Assembly (NCBI GenBank): GCA_900547275.1
Contig: URGA01000028.1
Location: 1-22,638 of the forward strand
Source: an uncultured Oscillospiraceae bacterium
GTDB lineage: Bacteria; Bacillota; Clostridia; Oscillospirales; Acutalibacteraceae
Length of the DNA stretch: 22,638 bases
Direction of reading: 5' to 3'
Part shown: positions 22,107 through 22,638 of the stretch, one piece after another
Layout: each line of letters opens with the position of its first letter
Position numbering within the stretch: the stretch's first letter is position 1
The notes under the pieces: generated by a model
The model's database searches: none
The model's input: only the letters and a program-made list of their open reading frames with translations
Told to the model about the DNA's origin: nothing
Translations under genes and position numbers: made by a program

Positions 22107-22638
22107 ATGAAGGCAAATGTACCGGGAGTTTTGAAAAAGTCTGAATATTACTTTTCATCGCCTTCCTCAACGGCCCAGAAGCTTTATTATTATCCTGTAA
22201 GCGCCGGCCATTTTTACTGCGACAACAGATATCACCTGAAAAGAGACGACTATAACAGTATCCTTATCGCGCATATAATAAACGGCTCATTTACTTTCGT
22301 TGCCGACGGTATTCAGTACACGGCGAAAGCGGGCGAAACGGCAATTCTTGACTGCCACAAACCCCATGAATATTACACACTGGATACTCTCGAATATGTC
22401 TGGCTTCATTTCAACGGTCTTAATGCGACCGATATGTATGACGAAGTGGTGAAAGCAGACGGCAGTATAATCTCCTGCAGTGACCCTGACAGAACTAGAG
22501 ACCTGCTCTTCAGGATTTACAGCTCTATTTCAACCGACGACAAACCTTCCGAATTTTCTCTTTCAATGCTTATTTATGAGTTGTTCGGGCAACTGCTCAA
22601 TCCGATAAAGCCCGGAAAAACCAACTACGAAATAAGCA
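22107..22638 (+). CDS. AraC-family transcriptional regulator (partial, C-terminus beyond the right edge)
   Basis: The frame opens at ATG 22107 with CGGAGGT 9 bases upstream and runs to the window edge without a stop, giving 177 residues. The visible part is an AraC-type sugar-sensing cupin domain: a beta-rich core with ILIAHIINGSFTFVADGIQY, AKAGETAILDCHKPHEYYT and YVWLHFNG, where the PHEYY and WLHFNG segments match the usual cupin core of these regulators. A helical linker follows (LSMLIYELFGQLLNP). The two helix-turn-helix motifs that would prove the family lie outside the window. Such regulators usually activate nearby sugar transport and catabolism genes, here likely the symporters and the oxidoreductase; this is inference from position. 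Confidence 0.85.
   Translation, partial: MKANVPGVLKKSEYYFSSPSSTAQKLYYYPVSAGHFYCDNRYHLKRDDYNSILIAHIINGSFTFVADGIQYTAKAGETAILDCHKPHEYYTLDTLEYVWLHFNGLNATDMYDEVVKADGSIISCSDPDRTRDLLFRIYSSISTDDKPSEFSLSMLIYELFGQLLNPIKPGKTNYEIS

Overview
The window is ordinary chromosomal DNA from a low-to-mid GC anaerobic Firmicute, most likely a gut-type Clostridia of the Oscillospiraceae/Ruminococcaceae kind. This is inferred from the Shine-Dalgarno-rich starts, the TTGACA/TATAAT promoters, the phoH-ybeY-era-yqzL-recO gene order, and the GPH symporter and sulfatase genes. I see no tRNA, rRNA, CRISPR array, insertion sequence or phage gene, and no gene-free stretch longer than about 190 bases.

Left part (1-6500). 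The N-terminal half of uvrB runs off the left edge on the minus strand. Divergent from it, on the plus strand, lie an RluA-family pseudouridine synthase, which looks leaderless, and a small two-helix membrane protein. A hairpin at 2803-2837 terminates this pair and also the convergent minus-strand pair of ABC exporter half-transporters (2848-6469).

Middle part (6500-13140). A housekeeping operon on the minus strand is driven by a near-perfect promoter at 13108-13136. The order is corC-like CBS protein, phoH, ybeY, era, yqzL, recO, mutS2. The first four genes are joined by 1-4 base overlaps. It covers rRNA maturation and 30S assembly (YbeY, Era, possibly PhoH) and DNA repair or ribosome rescue (RecO, MutS2). 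recO carries a frameshift here, and yqzL is a 47-codon gene that overlaps the start of recO by 56 bases.

Right part (13185-22638). This is accessory. A FkbM-type methyltransferase is followed by an operon with its own promoter, encoding an MscS channel, a TauE/SafE anion permease and a Cys-type sulfatase. Two paralogous GPH-family sugar:cation symporters follow on the minus strand, each with its own promoter and terminator. Then come a Gfo/Idh/MocA oxidoreductase and the N-terminal part of an AraC-type regulator, cut by the right edge. Together these read as a small locus for using a sulfated sugar or glycoside: uptake by GPH symporters, desulfation in the cytoplasm, export of the released anion by TauE, oxidation by the dehydrogenase, and control by the AraC protein. 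The substrate cannot be told from sequence alone.

Several starts were moved from the longest open frame to the codon with a proper ribosome binding site or family-typical N-terminus: 2164, 4650, 6469, 8912, 14305 and 21006.
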